NCBI GenBank assembly: GCA_030374805.1
Contig: JARGSG010000086.1
Span: 169,849-233,848 of the forward strand
Length of the DNA: 64,000 bases
Source of the DNA: Gracilaria gracilis
Lineage: Eukaryota; Rhodophyta; Florideophyceae; Gracilariales; Gracilariaceae
Reading direction: 5' to 3'
In this document: one piece after another, positions 23,871 to 34,301 of the stretch
How positions within the stretch are numbered: position 1 is the stretch's first letter
How the letters are laid out: every line of letters begins with the position of its first letter
Notes under the pieces: generated by a model
What the model saw: only the letters and a program-made list of their open reading frames with translations
Databases searched by the model: none
What the model was told of the DNA's origin: nothing
Translations under genes and position numbers: made by a program

Positions 23871-24815
23871 ATGGTTCGTAACTATACATTCCCCACAATC
23901 GTCAGAAACACTCTAAAAAATTACGAACCCACCACTAGCGCTTCCCCATTCCAACCCTGCATTAGGACCATGAGTCCCATTTTCCCTAAATTTCAAGTTG
24001 AAGAACTCCAACCAACCACTTTCCCCATTGTCGTACACACTCCTAGCCTCAAAGCGGCTCCCAACCCCTCCCAGCCTTTTCCCCTCCTGCTCCTCCAGTA
24101 CGCGTTCCGTCTCTCGCCCAGCCGCCGCCGCACTACCGAAACCAACCAGTGGCGCTTCACTCGGAAGCTGCCGTGGCAGACACACTTTTTTATCCACGTC
24201 CACCATCACACACTTGTCTTCCGCCTCTTCTTCAGCCGCCGCCCCTCAATCTTCCCAACACACCCGAAGCCACCGCGAGACCTCTGTGATACCGGTGACC
24301 CTTTTCGTCTCCACTCTTTTCTCCCAACTTCTTCTTCTCTCAACAACGCCCCTAATTCGAAGAGCAACTTGCATACCTTCCCCACGTGCTCCACTTGCTC
24401 CGGCCGCACCCCAACAGGACCTTTCAGGCCCATAATCTCCCTCCTTAGCTTCAACATTTCCCTTGCAACGCACCACCATGGCACTCACACTCCTAACAGT
24501 GCCCCTTCCAACCAACTTCATCCTTTTCCGAGTCCGCGAAATGAAATCCATTGGCACTCCAGTCTGCGACACACACCGAACAACCCCTTTCATCTCACCC
24601 ACAATCTCAGAGATCCATTCGTCTCTATGTTTCTTCAGAGTATTTCCCAGACTTCTCAACCACTCCTCCCTCTCCGCAGCAAACTTCCTCCCCGGTCCTC
24701 CATCCCCTCCTCCCCAATCACCACCACCCCCCCTCTCCATCCTGATTTTCTTCCATCTGCCTAAAAAAAATTTGTATTCACCCTCTTCCTTCTTCCACTG
24801 CGGCATATCTTGCAC
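23871..24815 (-). pseudogene. Unidentified coding-like region
   Basis: The minus strand from 24815 to about 23.91 kb reads as a charged, Gly/Arg/Glu-rich protein in three overlapping frames (24246-24815, 24206-24484, 23913-24209), suggesting one gene with two frameshifts. The middle part has helix-like runs such as VGKVCKLLFELGALLREEE. The last part ends GPNAGLEWGSASGGFVIF. The plus strand is also open (23871-24764) but is an unlikely protein, dominated by Pro, Ser, Thr and His. No family is recognised. Confidence 0.35.
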
Positions 24816-25218
24816 CTCCGTCTAGCGAGGCATAAAATTCAGCTGTTCGTCTTATACGTACCCATTAGACATAGAAGATATTGATTGCGTCCAGCTATAA
24901 GCAAGATAACAGCAAACGAGATGTACGAAACACCTTTAACGCTTATGACCAATTTACACAGCCGTGAAACTGTCGGTCATACACCTACTTGCGGCGCAAG
25001 ACCATTTGTATCCAATTCTTTCCTACTCCGATTTCTCTCCAGCTCATTTTTTCCGAACATTTTCAACACTTTTCCTCTTTCGTTCAGTACCATAGCCAAG
25101 TATAGCCCCCGTTGCTCCAAAAATACTACAAATTCACATTTTTATCCTTCTTCTAACCCAATCTCTTCTCATAAACAAAACCTCCAACATTATCTCCTGT
25201 GATGCTTTTATGCTCTTT
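24816..25218. other. No gene seen
   Basis: AT-rich spacer between the coding-like region and the target duplication of Gypsy element 3. Nothing recognised. Confidence 0.5.
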
Positions 25219-25223
25219 TCTTC

Positions 25224-25701
25224 TGTAGGATAGTGGGCAATGAGCGCTCACTCCTAAGGCCTCGATGGTAGCTTTGCAGAGCGGTCCACGTAGGAGGAGG
25301 ATGACGGCGACACCTCTGGTACGGAGGTACAATGGGCGGACACTAACTATGCACTCGTACAGGACGGAAGGCGCAGTAGTGGCGGCTTGAAGACCTAGAG
25401 GCAGCAAAACGGCAAGCTTGGGGGCTAGTCGTGACCAAGAGGGTGTCTGTTTTACAACATGAGGGGAGGCGCTGCTCGAGGTGCTTAAGTATCTGCACCG
25501 AGGCGCCTCTACCCTGTGACACTGTAATGTGCCCTATCCTATATCTACAGTGGGTCCTAATGGCTAATCTAATGAAATACAATAATAAAAAGGTCCCCTG
25601 GCAATCGCGCAGGCGTAGCGCCACCTCTTCTGGCCCATACACGTGTTATACGTCCATGATGGTCTCTCAGCTTGCTCGTCCTCAGGATTCGCTTTCCCAC
25701 A
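25224..25701 (-). repeat. 3' LTR of Gypsy element 3
   Basis: On the element's strand the LTR runs from TGTGGGAAAG to TATCCTACA, with TG...CA ends and imperfect 7-bp inverted tips. It pairs with 32915-33392. Because it lies directly upstream of the plus-strand ORF at 25804, an antisense promoter within this LTR is the simplest source of that gene's transcript (inference). Confidence 0.95.
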
Positions 25702-25716
25702 TCGTCCCCTTCTTAA
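25702..25716 (-). other. Polypurine tract of element 3
   Basis: On the minus strand the bases just before the 3' LTR read AAGAAGGGGACGA, a purine run in the position of the plus-strand primer for reverse transcription. Confidence 0.7.
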
Positions 25717-25803
25717 GCTTGAACTTCTCGGTTAAGCCTGAATCCTCTGCAGTACGAGTGTCCTATTAGGTCGACTACCGTCACCGTCCTCTATTCTGGC
25801 CAT

Positions 25804-26841
25804 ATGGCGAATTCGTCCGCTGGTGCGTCAGGTCCGAGATGGACTCCTGGTAAGCGCTTCGACCACACCGCGGGGCGGACGCGCTCGAACCGTGAGGTTA
25901 CGATCCCATGGTCCGTAGGGGAGTACGGAACCTCAATGGCGAATCAATTCTTCGACGCTCGCCGTTTCGAGGCCGTTCCGGACTTTCCGCGCCAGAGCAA
26001 AAATGCTCGTCCAGTTTCCTGGAAAAACCGTTGGTTGCATCAGCCGATGGACGTCCGTACGGGAGAGCGCACGCGTGAGATCGTCCCGGTGGACATTCCG
26101 TTCGTTCGTTGTCCAGAGGAAGTTGATTACCAGTGGCGACTGAATTTCCTTGTGGACGAACTAGACCGCAAGTTTCCGGCCAGCGTGGATGTCCAGCTCC
26201 CTCCAGTGGGTCACAATCCATTGGGTCTGATGTGCTTCCTTCCTCCATACGACCAGATATACTGGATGGCCAGTCGGGACTTCTGGGGCGACCTGGTGGA
26301 GCCAGACGCAAGGATTTGCAAGTCCCTTGGCTACTTCTTTTGCTGGCATAACGTCGAGTTTCATGATATGCCCGCAAGGGCACGACAGGGACTCTACGTG
26401 ACCGTGCCGAAGTTTCCAGTGGACAACCAGTTCCATGAGTTCTGGAAGGTTTCCCCGCTCCTTATGGTCCCTACTCCTTCCATCTTCGCCTATCATGCGC
26501 GCGACATGCTGACCGTAAGGACTCTCCGTGTGGAACGAATCTGGCAGATAGCGTTCGTCGAGTGGGCGGTGTTTGTCCTTATGGCCTTCCTGCACACCGC
26601 GAGGTATGGGGTCCGTGGGAACGTTCGAAGCCAAGACTGGCGGGTATGGTCTAAGGACATTGGCATGCGCTGTCCTAAAGGTCGTGTATGTCCGCTTCCG
26701 GTGTCTCTCATCTGGTATTTCCGGAACTGCCTTGGGATTCAAAACATTGTCCGTGGGACAGAGTTCACCGTGGAGGACGCAGAAGGCCTACTGGATACCG
26801 TCCTTACGGTTGATTGGGATCAGACCCCTGGGTACCTCTAA
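25804..26841 (+). CDS. Antisense protein of Gypsy element 3, main frame
   Basis: A 345-codon ATG-started frame on the strand opposite to gag and pol, between the integrase remnant and the 3' LTR. No known domain, signal peptide or membrane segment is recognised. It is Trp- and Pro-rich, with a basic N-terminus (residues 1-95). Segments shared with the copies at 10.4-12.5 and 19.1-20.95 kb: a VDEL region (about 117-120), VEWAVFVLMAFLHTARYG (252-269) and DAEGLLDTVLTVDW (325-338). Because three separate elements carry homologues in the same antisense place, it is unlikely to be a chance open frame. It ends at TAA 26839-26841, but the same frame stays open downstream to 27345. Function unknown; an accessory retroelement protein is the cautious reading. 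Confidence 0.7.
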   Translation: MANSSAGASGPRWTPGKRFDHTAGRTRSNREVTIPWSVGEYGTSMANQFFDARRFEAVPDFPRQSKNARPVSWKNRWLHQPMDVRTGERTREIVPVDIPFVRCPEEVDYQWRLNFLVDELDRKFPASVDVQLPPVGHNPLGLMCFLPPYDQIYWMASRDFWGDLVEPDARICKSLGYFFCWHNVEFHDMPARARQGLYVTVPKFPVDNQFHEFWKVSPLLMVPTPSIFAYHARDMLTVRTLRVERIWQIAFVEWAVFVLMAFLHTARYGVRGNVRSQDWRVWSKDIGMRCPKGRVCPLPVSLIWYFRNCLGIQNIVRGTEFTVEDAEGLLDTVLTVDWDQTPGYL

Positions 26842-27702
26842 TATGACTATGAAAATTATTCCTTTAGGAATATTCCACGCCATCCACAGGGTCATGATGA
26901 CGGTAAGGCTTATTTGTCCAAGCCGTTGAAGGAGAGTTTAGCGGTAGTGCCTCGTCGTAACCTGCCAGATTACTGGCCGAGGGGAGAGGGATTCACGTCC
27001 CAAAACTTCCTAGAGGACACAGTAATCCTTGCGTCCGAACAGGAGGAAGAGCTTCCAGTTGTTCCCGTTCGTCCAAACCTGGTAACGGATGAGGATGAAG
27101 CCAATTCGTTGTCCGGTCCTGGGATCATCGATGCTGCTGTTCCGCTGGGGGCCGATGCTCCCGAAGGTCCGTCTTCAGCGCAGGTGGCGCCGCGTTCCGA
27201 TGGCTCGACACCTGCGGCGTCAATTGTCCCAGTGGTCAGTCCGTATAGCTCGGTCGACCAAGAGGATATGCCGTCAATCGCACCGTTGCCACCCGGTTTC
27301 GAACATACCAGTGGGCGTAATTCAAGCGGCAGGAGAACTTCGTAAGGTCGCGTCGTCCGTTGGTCTCAACGTTTCTGGGGACCTACAGGACTTGCTGAAG
27401 CGCGCACGCTCTTGGGCTCGCCGTGCGTCTCGGTACGCTACCCTGTTGGAACAGCACGAAAACATGAAAGGACTCCATTCCCAGGATTTTACAGGATAAC
27501 GCGCAAATGCTGTCCATACAAGATCTTAGGAGACCTCGATGGCCAGTACGGTGTCAATCTGAGCGACGACAGTGCGTCTGAACGTTCGCCGTACAGCAGT
27601 CCAAAGGGCCCGCTTCACAAGCGTCAACGCGTAGAGGGTGTCGAGGATCTCAGTTCCAGTGGACGAGGCCCGGGTGCAGGAAATAACTTCAGTTTGGCCT
27701 GA
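26842..27702 (+). pseudogene. Downstream part of the antisense gene, element 3
   Basis: In the same frame as 25804-26841, reading resumes directly after the TAA (YDYENYSFRN...) and runs to 27345 as an acidic, Ser/Pro-rich linker. The last homologous segment, VIQAAGELRKVASSVGLNVSGDL, is in the next frame (27089-27499) and matches VVVIAQILREVGLG in the element 2 copy, so a frameshift lies near 27.31 kb. Beyond about 27.5 kb the frame changes again and soon runs into the antiparallel integrase remnant. The intact gene would therefore have been about 550-600 codons (inference). Confidence 0.55.
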
Positions 27703-30620
27703 TGAGTCGCTCTTGAACCACGGGCCTTGACACATGAAACACATGTCCTTGACGTGAACCAAAGATCATTCGCCATAAAGGGCCAGTAGAAATGCTTCCG
27801 TAGGGACTGGTACATCCTCGTCCCTCCAGGGTGACCGGCCAGCCGGGGGTAATGGGCCAAGTAAAGGACTCGTGCCCTAAGGGACTTCGGAATGACCCTT
27901 TGGATCGCTCCGTCCAGAGGTGCTCTGCGAAAAAGCAGGCCGAATCGGTCTTAGTCAAATAGACAGCCGGGAGTCCCGACGAGGTCGCCCTGCTTCTTGC
28001 AGTAGTCGTCATCCTTCTGGGCCTGAGGGAGCTCATCGAGGGTGATTGGAAGGAGCTCCTTTTCCTCCGGCTGAACCGCATTGACCTCCAGGGTCTGGGC
28101 CTCGTTGGCTTCTTCCATAGGCCAGTCCACGAGATAAACCGTGTTCGGATCCACGTCTGGGTCATCGCATCTGACTCGACCTAACAGGTGGTCATCCTCT
28201 CGTTCTGACTCGTATTCTGCGAGGTCCGGAGTAGGTAAATCGTCATCCAACGGGGACTGATCAGTTCCGTCTGTCAGGATCCTAGAGAGGGCATCAGCGG
28301 CTTGATGATTGATACCCGGCCTATAGGCCACATCGAAATCGAACTCAGAGAGGCGGAATCTCCATCGGGCGAGCCTACTGGACGCATCTGTCATGTTCAT
28401 CAGCCACCGCAAGGAATGATGATCTGTCCTAATGGTGAAACGAACTCCTTCCAAATAAGGACGTAGTGTCAGTACGGACCAGACGATGGCTAAGCACTCC
28501 TTCTCGGACGTGCTATAGTTCCGTTCTGGACTCGTCAGTGAGCGACTCCAATATCAAATTGGTCGATAGTCCTTCGGATATTCCTGCTCCTGGAGGAGCA
28601 CACATCCAATCTGTACTTCAGACGCATCCGTATCAAGGATGTACGGTTTGTCCGGTTTGGGCAGGGCCAATATAGGAGGATTAAGAAGCTTATCCTTTAG
28701 GGTTTGGAAGGCTTCGTATTGCTCGTCCGTAAGGCAATCAAACTCCGATGGTGTCCCTTTCCTCAGCATATCGTTCAGCGGCGCAGCAATTTTCGCAAAC
28801 CCTTGGACAAAGCAGCGATAGACATTACATAGACCTAAGAAGGAACGAAGCTCCGTGTGGGTCCTTGGCGGCTTGGCCTGGCGGATAGCGTCTGTCGTTC
28901 TAGAGGCTCTCTTAAGCCGTCCAGGCAAGACCACATGCCCAAGATAGTCCACAGAGGCCTGAAAGAAGAAGCACTTGGGTAGCTTCAATGTTATGCCGGC
29001 CTCTCGGAGAATCCTAAGGACTGTTCTCACGTGATTGAAGTGTTTCCCAATGGTCTTCGAGAAGATGATGACATCATCCAAGTAGACCACAGCGAATTTC
29101 CACTTAACCCTTGAGAGGATAATGTCCATTGCTCTCTGGAAAGTCGCAGGCGCGTTCATCAGACCAAAGGGCATTCGGGTAAACCTGAAGAGTCCTTTGT
29201 GGGTCGCAAATTTCGTCAGCGGCTTTGCTGCTTCGTCCAATGGTATCTGCCAATAACTCCAATTGGCGTCCAGGGTCGTAAAGACAGTCGCCTCTCCTAA
29301 AGAGTCAAGTCAGTCGTGCATACGGGGAATGGGATACGAATCCCGTTTGGTCATGGAATTCAATTTCCTGTAGTCGATGCAGAACCGTACCGATCCGTCC
29401 TTCTTGGCAACCAGGACAAACGGACTTGCCCATTCGGACTGGTGTGGAGGTGCCAGTTCGATGAAATTGGCCTTTCGCATCTTCTCCATTTGTTCGGCCA
29501 CGATGGATCTGACCTTCAGACCTGTCCTATATGGGTGTTGGTACACAGGGTTTGCATCTTCCTTGAGGTCAATTCGGTGCTTGGTTGCACGAATTTCACC
29601 CAACCTGCCGGACCACATGGATTTGAAATCTCGAAGGAGTTCTATAACCTGAGGTCGGTAGGATTCAAATTCCTGGCCCATATGGACTTCCCCCTCCCAA
29701 GACTCGACGTCCTCGTCATTGTCGGGGGTTGAGTCGTCCAAATTGGTTTCCATAATGGCCACAGGAGCTGGCAGGGCGATGCCAACTACTGTTCTCCTAG
29801 GTAGCCGAACTGGTTGATCACGGAAATTACTGAGATTGACCATAAAGGGCTGACGAGGACGAAGGTCCATTACTCCATTGGCCATAAGGGTGAGTTGACG
29901 CCGAATCGTCTTCGGATGATTCTGAAGCGTCAACAGACCAGAGGATTCGCACTGTGCCCAAGCGGTGGTCTGAGTCATCGGTGGTATCACTACCGCTTTT
30001 GTGAGTCTGACCTTGTTGGATACGGTGTTTGTGGCCAGTGGAGGCCGTCGTGGGTTAGCGTCTGGTCCCGGTTTGGAACCTACCAAAGCCACTGGAGGTG
30101 CGCGATTAAACCCGACTTTTCGAAGGCCCGGATAAATGGCCTTCACGTAACGGTCGATGAAAGAAGTCCCGAGGATGCATTCCGCGCCCAAATTGGGACA
30201 AACGAGGAACCAAGTGCGGACTTTTAGGTTGCCCAATTGGACAAACAATGGTATGATTCCTTTAATGGCCATGGGACGGCGTGATGCATCTGTGATCCTG
30301 CGGGTCTTCCTCATCTTAACCTTGTCTTCCCAACCATATGGTAAGACCTTTGGATGTACCAGGTTTGGTCCAGCACCGGTATCCAGCACGCTCGTAACTA
30401 CTCGGGCGTGAGAGGTGCGGAGTGCTTTGGTCATTCGAACCTTGTAGTTCTCTTTCCTGAGGACACAAACTGGGTCCTAGTCATCCGATGACGGCTCTTC
30501 CAAGTCTTCAATCCAATCGTCCACTGGTTGGTCAGACTCCGAAGGACTTGAGGAGGTGATGCCCACTGACTCCTGTGGTCCAACGGGGTTGAGGCTAGGA
30601 TCCTCAGAGGGGCGGTTCGC
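27624..30620 (-). pseudogene. Gypsy pol, element 3, with in-frame stops
   Basis: One minus-strand frame, shifted by -1 relative to gag and overlapping its end, runs the whole way, broken only by stops at 30477-30479 (TAG), 29310-29312 (TGA), 28554-28556 (TGA) and 27951-27953 (TAA). Protease: VLDTGAGPN (Asp near 30383). RT: FVLVAKKDGSVRFCIDYRKL, then FRFTRMPFGLMNAPATFQ and YLDD (about 29076). RNase H: LDTDASEVQIG, TDHHSLRWL, ADALSR. Integrase: the zinc part YPRLAGHPGG...CVSC (about 27.69-27.86 kb), after which the sequence leaves the integrase and the DDE core is missing. Pol would copy and insert the element, but this copy cannot do so by itself. Confidence 0.9.
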
Positions 30621-30634
30621 CTCGGTCCGCTCTT

Positions 30635-32791
30635 CTACTCGTTTTCCCGTTCCGTCTCTCCATGACGTTCCAATGGAACGCCCTCGCCTTGTACCTGAGG
30701 AATCGGTTCCACGTCGGTGGTATCGATAGCGTTGACCTGTTGCGGACGGAACGTCTCGCGAGGGGTAGCGTATCGACTAGACCTTGGGGACTGCGAACTC
30801 TTTTGGTATGGGCGAGTGTACATTCCTCCGTACTTCCTCGCCTGGAAGTTCTCATCCCTTCTGGCCAACAGGTTCTTGCGAACGTCTTCTTGCATGAACT
30901 TCATGCAGTCACACGGTCTCGCCGTAGACAGACAAATGAAGCATGCCCCTGACCGGGTGAAAACGTCCTTCCTTGGTTGGACACTAGTGTACCTCGGCGC
31001 GGTCTGTCCAGATGGAGTGCTCGTTCCGGTGGTCGGTATAGATGGGGCACCAGACGGAACAGAAGAAAAAGACACCGCGAGGATATCTCCCTCTTCCGAG
31101 TGCATGGGGCCAACGGACTCGCTTTCAGAGGAATTGACCATATGGACTTTAGATCTTTTCCGCAACGGAGAGGCTCTGCCTCTGGCATCCATGTCCGCAG
31201 CCCGACGAGACGTCCTATAGGTTTTGCCATAACCTTCAGCATACGTGACCAGCTGGCGGAAGGAGAGCTTCTGATGGTCCGTGTGGTGATTCCGCACATG
31301 CGTCCTAATGGCCGGAAGCAGCCCAGCGATGAAATGCTGCTTGAGTCGACCTTCGGAATACACATTTCCACAACGGTAAGCCTTCTTCCAAAGTTGGTCA
31401 GCAAAATCCGACTCGGTTATGTTCGTGCTCTGCCTAAAGGAGATCACGTCCTGATGGGCATCCATAATGACATCATCAGTGGCATAAGTGTCTAGTAGGT
31501 AGTGAACCACCTCCGGATATGACCTGAGGAGCTCCCTGTCGGTCGCATCAATCGGGTCATTAGTCCCAGAAATCTTCGCTATCACATGGTCACGCGCCTG
31601 TCTACTGAGGAAAAACTGAAACAGGTACAGAGCGGCACCCTCGTGGACGCCGTTCTGATCGCAGGCCGTACGGAATTGAATCAAGAACCTGAGGACGGTG
31701 ATCCGGTCAGCACCCGGGAACTTGTCCGTAAGGGTGAGCTGCATCCGTTTGGCCCACTTGGTGATCTTGCGGGCCACCGAACCGGAATACCGTTTGGACT
31801 TATCAACCAGGCGGTATGTCCGATAATCCAGAACTTTCTGGAAAAGTTCGTTCGTGGTGGTCAGCGGTTTGAGGCGTCGAACAGCTGCCTCATCCGCGTC
31901 CGAATCGGTTGAAGACGATGAGTCCGAACTGGAATCTTCATCGCTATCGTCCGAATGGTCTCCCCTTTTTCTCGACTTCTTATCTCTTTTCTTACTTCTC
32001 TTCTTCCTACGGTCAACACTTCGTCTGTCCAATGGAGCGATATCCTCATCGCCGAATCCACTGGGCCTACGGGGCTGCTGGGACCCCTGGTACCTCCTGG
32101 GTGGTGCATCCATTAGGCCTACTTGCCGGGGAGGCTCTCTTCCACTCCCTGAGTGCACGGCCATTTGGTCTTCCTGTATATCGATCCGGCGAAGGGCTGG
32201 CAAGGCAGCTACTCCCGGAGGTTCGGAGTATGGTTTCCACACAGAGGCCGATAGATTACTTTGATTAGTGGCCCGAAGGGCCGAGGGGCCTACCTGGCGT
32301 GTGACCTCCATCTGGATAGCCGAGGCCATTGCATCGACAAAGGTGCTCGATTCCAGGACCTTTGGGATCAGGCGATGAATCTGTTGCTCAATCATCCCCT
32401 CCAAGACCATTGGTACGCGAGTATCCAAAAGGGTCTGAACATACTCTTCACAGAGTTTTCTCAGCTGTGGCCAAAGGACGTCAGCGAGACCTTTAAAAAG
32501 GTCTTCCCTGACACTCGGGGCGACTTCCACTGGGTCCTGCGTCGGCGTGGCCAGCTGGGAATTGATCCTGTCCAAGCGGGTACGAAGACGAGAGGCCAAA
32601 CTGGGCTCTCTACCTATCAGTTCGGGGTTATCAAGGGAGGTCATTGGGCGTCCCTGAGGATGGCCACGTGTGCTCCGACGATCACTGATCGCATCAGCCG
32701 TAAGGCCAATGGTTTCGGGAACCGTCGTAGTTCCACTGGGGCCTGCTTGGGGAGCCCGAGAGTCATCTTTCTGAAGGTTATCGGTATCCAT
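30635..32791 (-). CDS. gag: Gag protein, Gypsy element 3
   Basis: Intact minus-strand frame. The first ATG is at 32791 (the frame is open back to 32878 but without ATG), giving 718 residues. From that ATG: a Pro/Gln/Thr N-terminus; a helical region (about residues 70-180, GLADVLWPQLRKLCEEYV); a basic then acidic Ser-rich stretch (260-300); a capsid-like helical domain (about 305-540, with NELFQKVLDYRTYRLVDK and AIRTHVRNHHTDHQKL); then a Cys cluster C-x2-C-x6-C-x-C near residue 620 instead of a CCHC knuckle. It is homologous to the relic at 36.3-37.8 kb. Gag forms the particle that packages element RNA. The overlap with pol in the -1 frame suggests frameshifting for Gag-Pol. Confidence 0.85.
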   Translation of the reverse strand: MDTDNLQKDDSRAPQAGPSGTTTVPETIGLTADAISDRRSTRGHPQGRPMTSLDNPELIGREPSLASRLRTRLDRINSQLATPTQDPVEVAPSVREDLFKGLADVLWPQLRKLCEEYVQTLLDTRVPMVLEGMIEQQIHRLIPKVLESSTFVDAMASAIQMEVTRQVGPSALRATNQSNLSASVWKPYSEPPGVAALPALRRIDIQEDQMAVHSGSGREPPRQVGLMDAPPRRYQGSQQPRRPSGFGDEDIAPLDRRSVDRRKKRSKKRDKKSRKRGDHSDDSDEDSSSDSSSSTDSDADEAAVRRLKPLTTTNELFQKVLDYRTYRLVDKSKRYSGSVARKITKWAKRMQLTLTDKFPGADRITVLRFLIQFRTACDQNGVHEGAALYLFQFFLSRQARDHVIAKISGTNDPIDATDRELLRSYPEVVHYLLDTYATDDVIMDAHQDVISFRQSTNITESDFADQLWKKAYRCGNVYSEGRLKQHFIAGLLPAIRTHVRNHHTDHQKLSFRQLVTYAEGYGKTYRTSRRAADMDARGRASPLRKRSKVHMVNSSESESVGPMHSEEGDILAVSFSSVPSGAPSIPTTGTSTPSGQTAPRYTSVQPRKDVFTRSGACFICLSTARPCDCMKFMQEDVRKNLLARRDENFQARKYGGMYTRPYQKSSQSPRSSRYATPRETFRPQQVNAIDTTDVEPIPQVQGEGVPLERHGETERENE

Positions 32792-32914
32792 GGGGCGGTT
32801 GTTTTCTTGTACCAGTCCGTCGGTCCAGATTCTGCGCGGTAGAATCCTATGGTAAACTTCTTTCCTGAAAAGGTCCACTGATCGTCCTAGAGGATTCTAA
32901 GTCGGGAGAGCAAA

Positions 32915-33392
32915 TGTAGGATAGTGAGCCATGAGCGCTCACTCCTAAGGCCTCGATGGTAGCTTTGCAGAGCGGTCCACGTAGGAGGAGGATGATGGCG
33001 ACACCTCTGAAACGGAGGTACAATGGGCGGACACTAACTATGCACTCCTACAGGACGGAAGGCGCAGTAGTGGCGGCTTGAAGACCTAGAGGCAAGAAAA
33101 CGGCAACTTTGGGGGCTAGTCGTGACCAAGAGGGTGTCTGTTTTACAACATGAGGGGAGGCGCTGCTCGAGGTGCTTAAGTATCTGCACCGAGGCGCCTC
33201 TACCCTGTGGCACTGTAATGTACCCTATCCTATATCTACAGTGGGTCCTAATGGCCAATCTAATGAAATACAATAATAAAAAGGTCCCCTGGCAATCGCG
33301 CACGCGTAGCGCCACCTCTTCAGGCCCATACACGTGTTATACGTCCATGATGGTCTCTCAGCTTGCTCGTCCTCAGGATTCGCTTTCCCACA
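32915..33392 (-). repeat. 5' LTR of Gypsy element 3
   Basis: 478 bp, matching 25224-25701 at about 97% by eye. It should hold the element's promoter (minus direction). The bases just inside (32914 downward) do not begin with the usual TGG of a tRNA-CCA primer site, so the primer is not identified. Confidence 0.95.
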
Positions 33393-33397
33393 TCTTC

Positions 33398-34210
33398 AAC
33401 TATACATTGATAAAACTCTTCTTGCTTTAAACGTTGAATAGAAATGATCGGCTGTAGGGGGTCCATTCTTTTTGAGAGATTCGTAGGCAAGCTTTCTATC
33501 TGTTACATTGAAGTACTTTTTATATCTGTGCGAAAAGTGAAGTGGTCAATACTATTTTAGCGATTAAGGAGATTCGAATTTCATTGAATAAAGTCAAATT
33601 TATAGGTAGCAGGTTTTAGTTACAAACTATGGAGATCTACGGCAGGGAATTTCTAATATGTATTACTCGGCTAAGTAACATAGCTTAAGAATTCCCAGCA
33701 GTAGATGTTCATAAGCTGATCAGTTTTCTTGTCGGTCTCAGCACCCTTGTAGTACTCATGTTCTCCCATAGCTTTGTATGAACTATATGTCTGTAGAAGG
33801 TGGCTTCACAGGAGATCATCATCGCGCGGGGATCCATTTAAACGTTGAGTTAGACGCATCACTAGTGCTTGGCAGACCAATTTTATTGATACAACCGACG
33901 ATGCAGAACGCGGAGAAAACGAATACTACCTTTCATTAGCTCGCGATGCGTAGAACGCGATCAGACAAACCATATGTGGTGATTTATCATTACACACATT
34001 TTGATTTTTGAACCCCGGGTGGCACATAAAGACCACAGACCTTCGTAAGCTACTGAAGCATGTAGTACGGGGGGCTGTGAAACCGACCCAAACGAGGGTT
34101 CGTTGTAGAATTCCCGCGTTACTGCTGCAACACGATATCAAGTAATAGTAGCACAAGCACACCAGATGCAGAGTTTCAGACACGATCGGGGCGGGGCGGC
34201 AGGGCCAAAA
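33398..34210. other. No gene seen
   Basis: AT-rich sequence between element 3 and the first palindrome. Only short frames, none recognised. Confidence 0.5.
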
Positions 34211-34228
34211 AAAATGTTTAATTTTTTG

Positions 34229-34301
34229 GGCAGCGGACCGATGTTCAGTGGCGCTTCATCAGCGCACCGATGAAGCGCCGCGACACCCGGGTCCGCTGTC
34301 C
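34229..34301. repeat. Palindrome family copy A
   Basis: Near-perfect 73-bp palindrome. The centre GGCGCTTCATC...GATGAAGCGCC is flanked by CAGCGGACC on the left and GGTCCGCTGTC on the right. A T-tract plus GGG precedes it. Confidence 0.9.

Larger units (their letters stand above)
25219..33397 (-). mobile_element. Gypsy-like element 3 with LTRs and target duplication
   Basis: Two direct 478-bp LTRs (25224-25701 and 32915-33392) enclose gag and pol on the minus strand. The five bases outside each LTR are TCTTC (25219-25223 and 33393-33397), the target-site duplication expected for integrase-mediated insertion. The element proper is 8169 bp. Order in its own direction: LTR, gag, protease-RT-RNase H, integrase zinc domain, an antisense gene on the opposite strand, LTR. 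The integrase catalytic core is absent. The LTRs differ at about 15 positions by eye (about 3%), so the insertion is not very old. Confidence 0.95.

Noticed and set aside
23871-24764. 297-codon plus-strand frame
   Set aside because: Its composition is dominated by Pro, Ser, Thr and His, and it mirrors a more protein-like minus strand. Treated as a shadow.
30717-32842. Several 100-190-codon plus-strand frames inside the element 3 gag region
   Set aside because: They lie antisense to a clear gag gene and have no homologue in the gag relic at 36-38 kb. Unlike the 25804 frame, they show no conservation between elements.
25224-33392. tRNA primer-binding site of element 3
   Set aside because: The bases next to the 5' LTR do not start with TGG and match no tRNA 3' end I can identify, so none is annotated.
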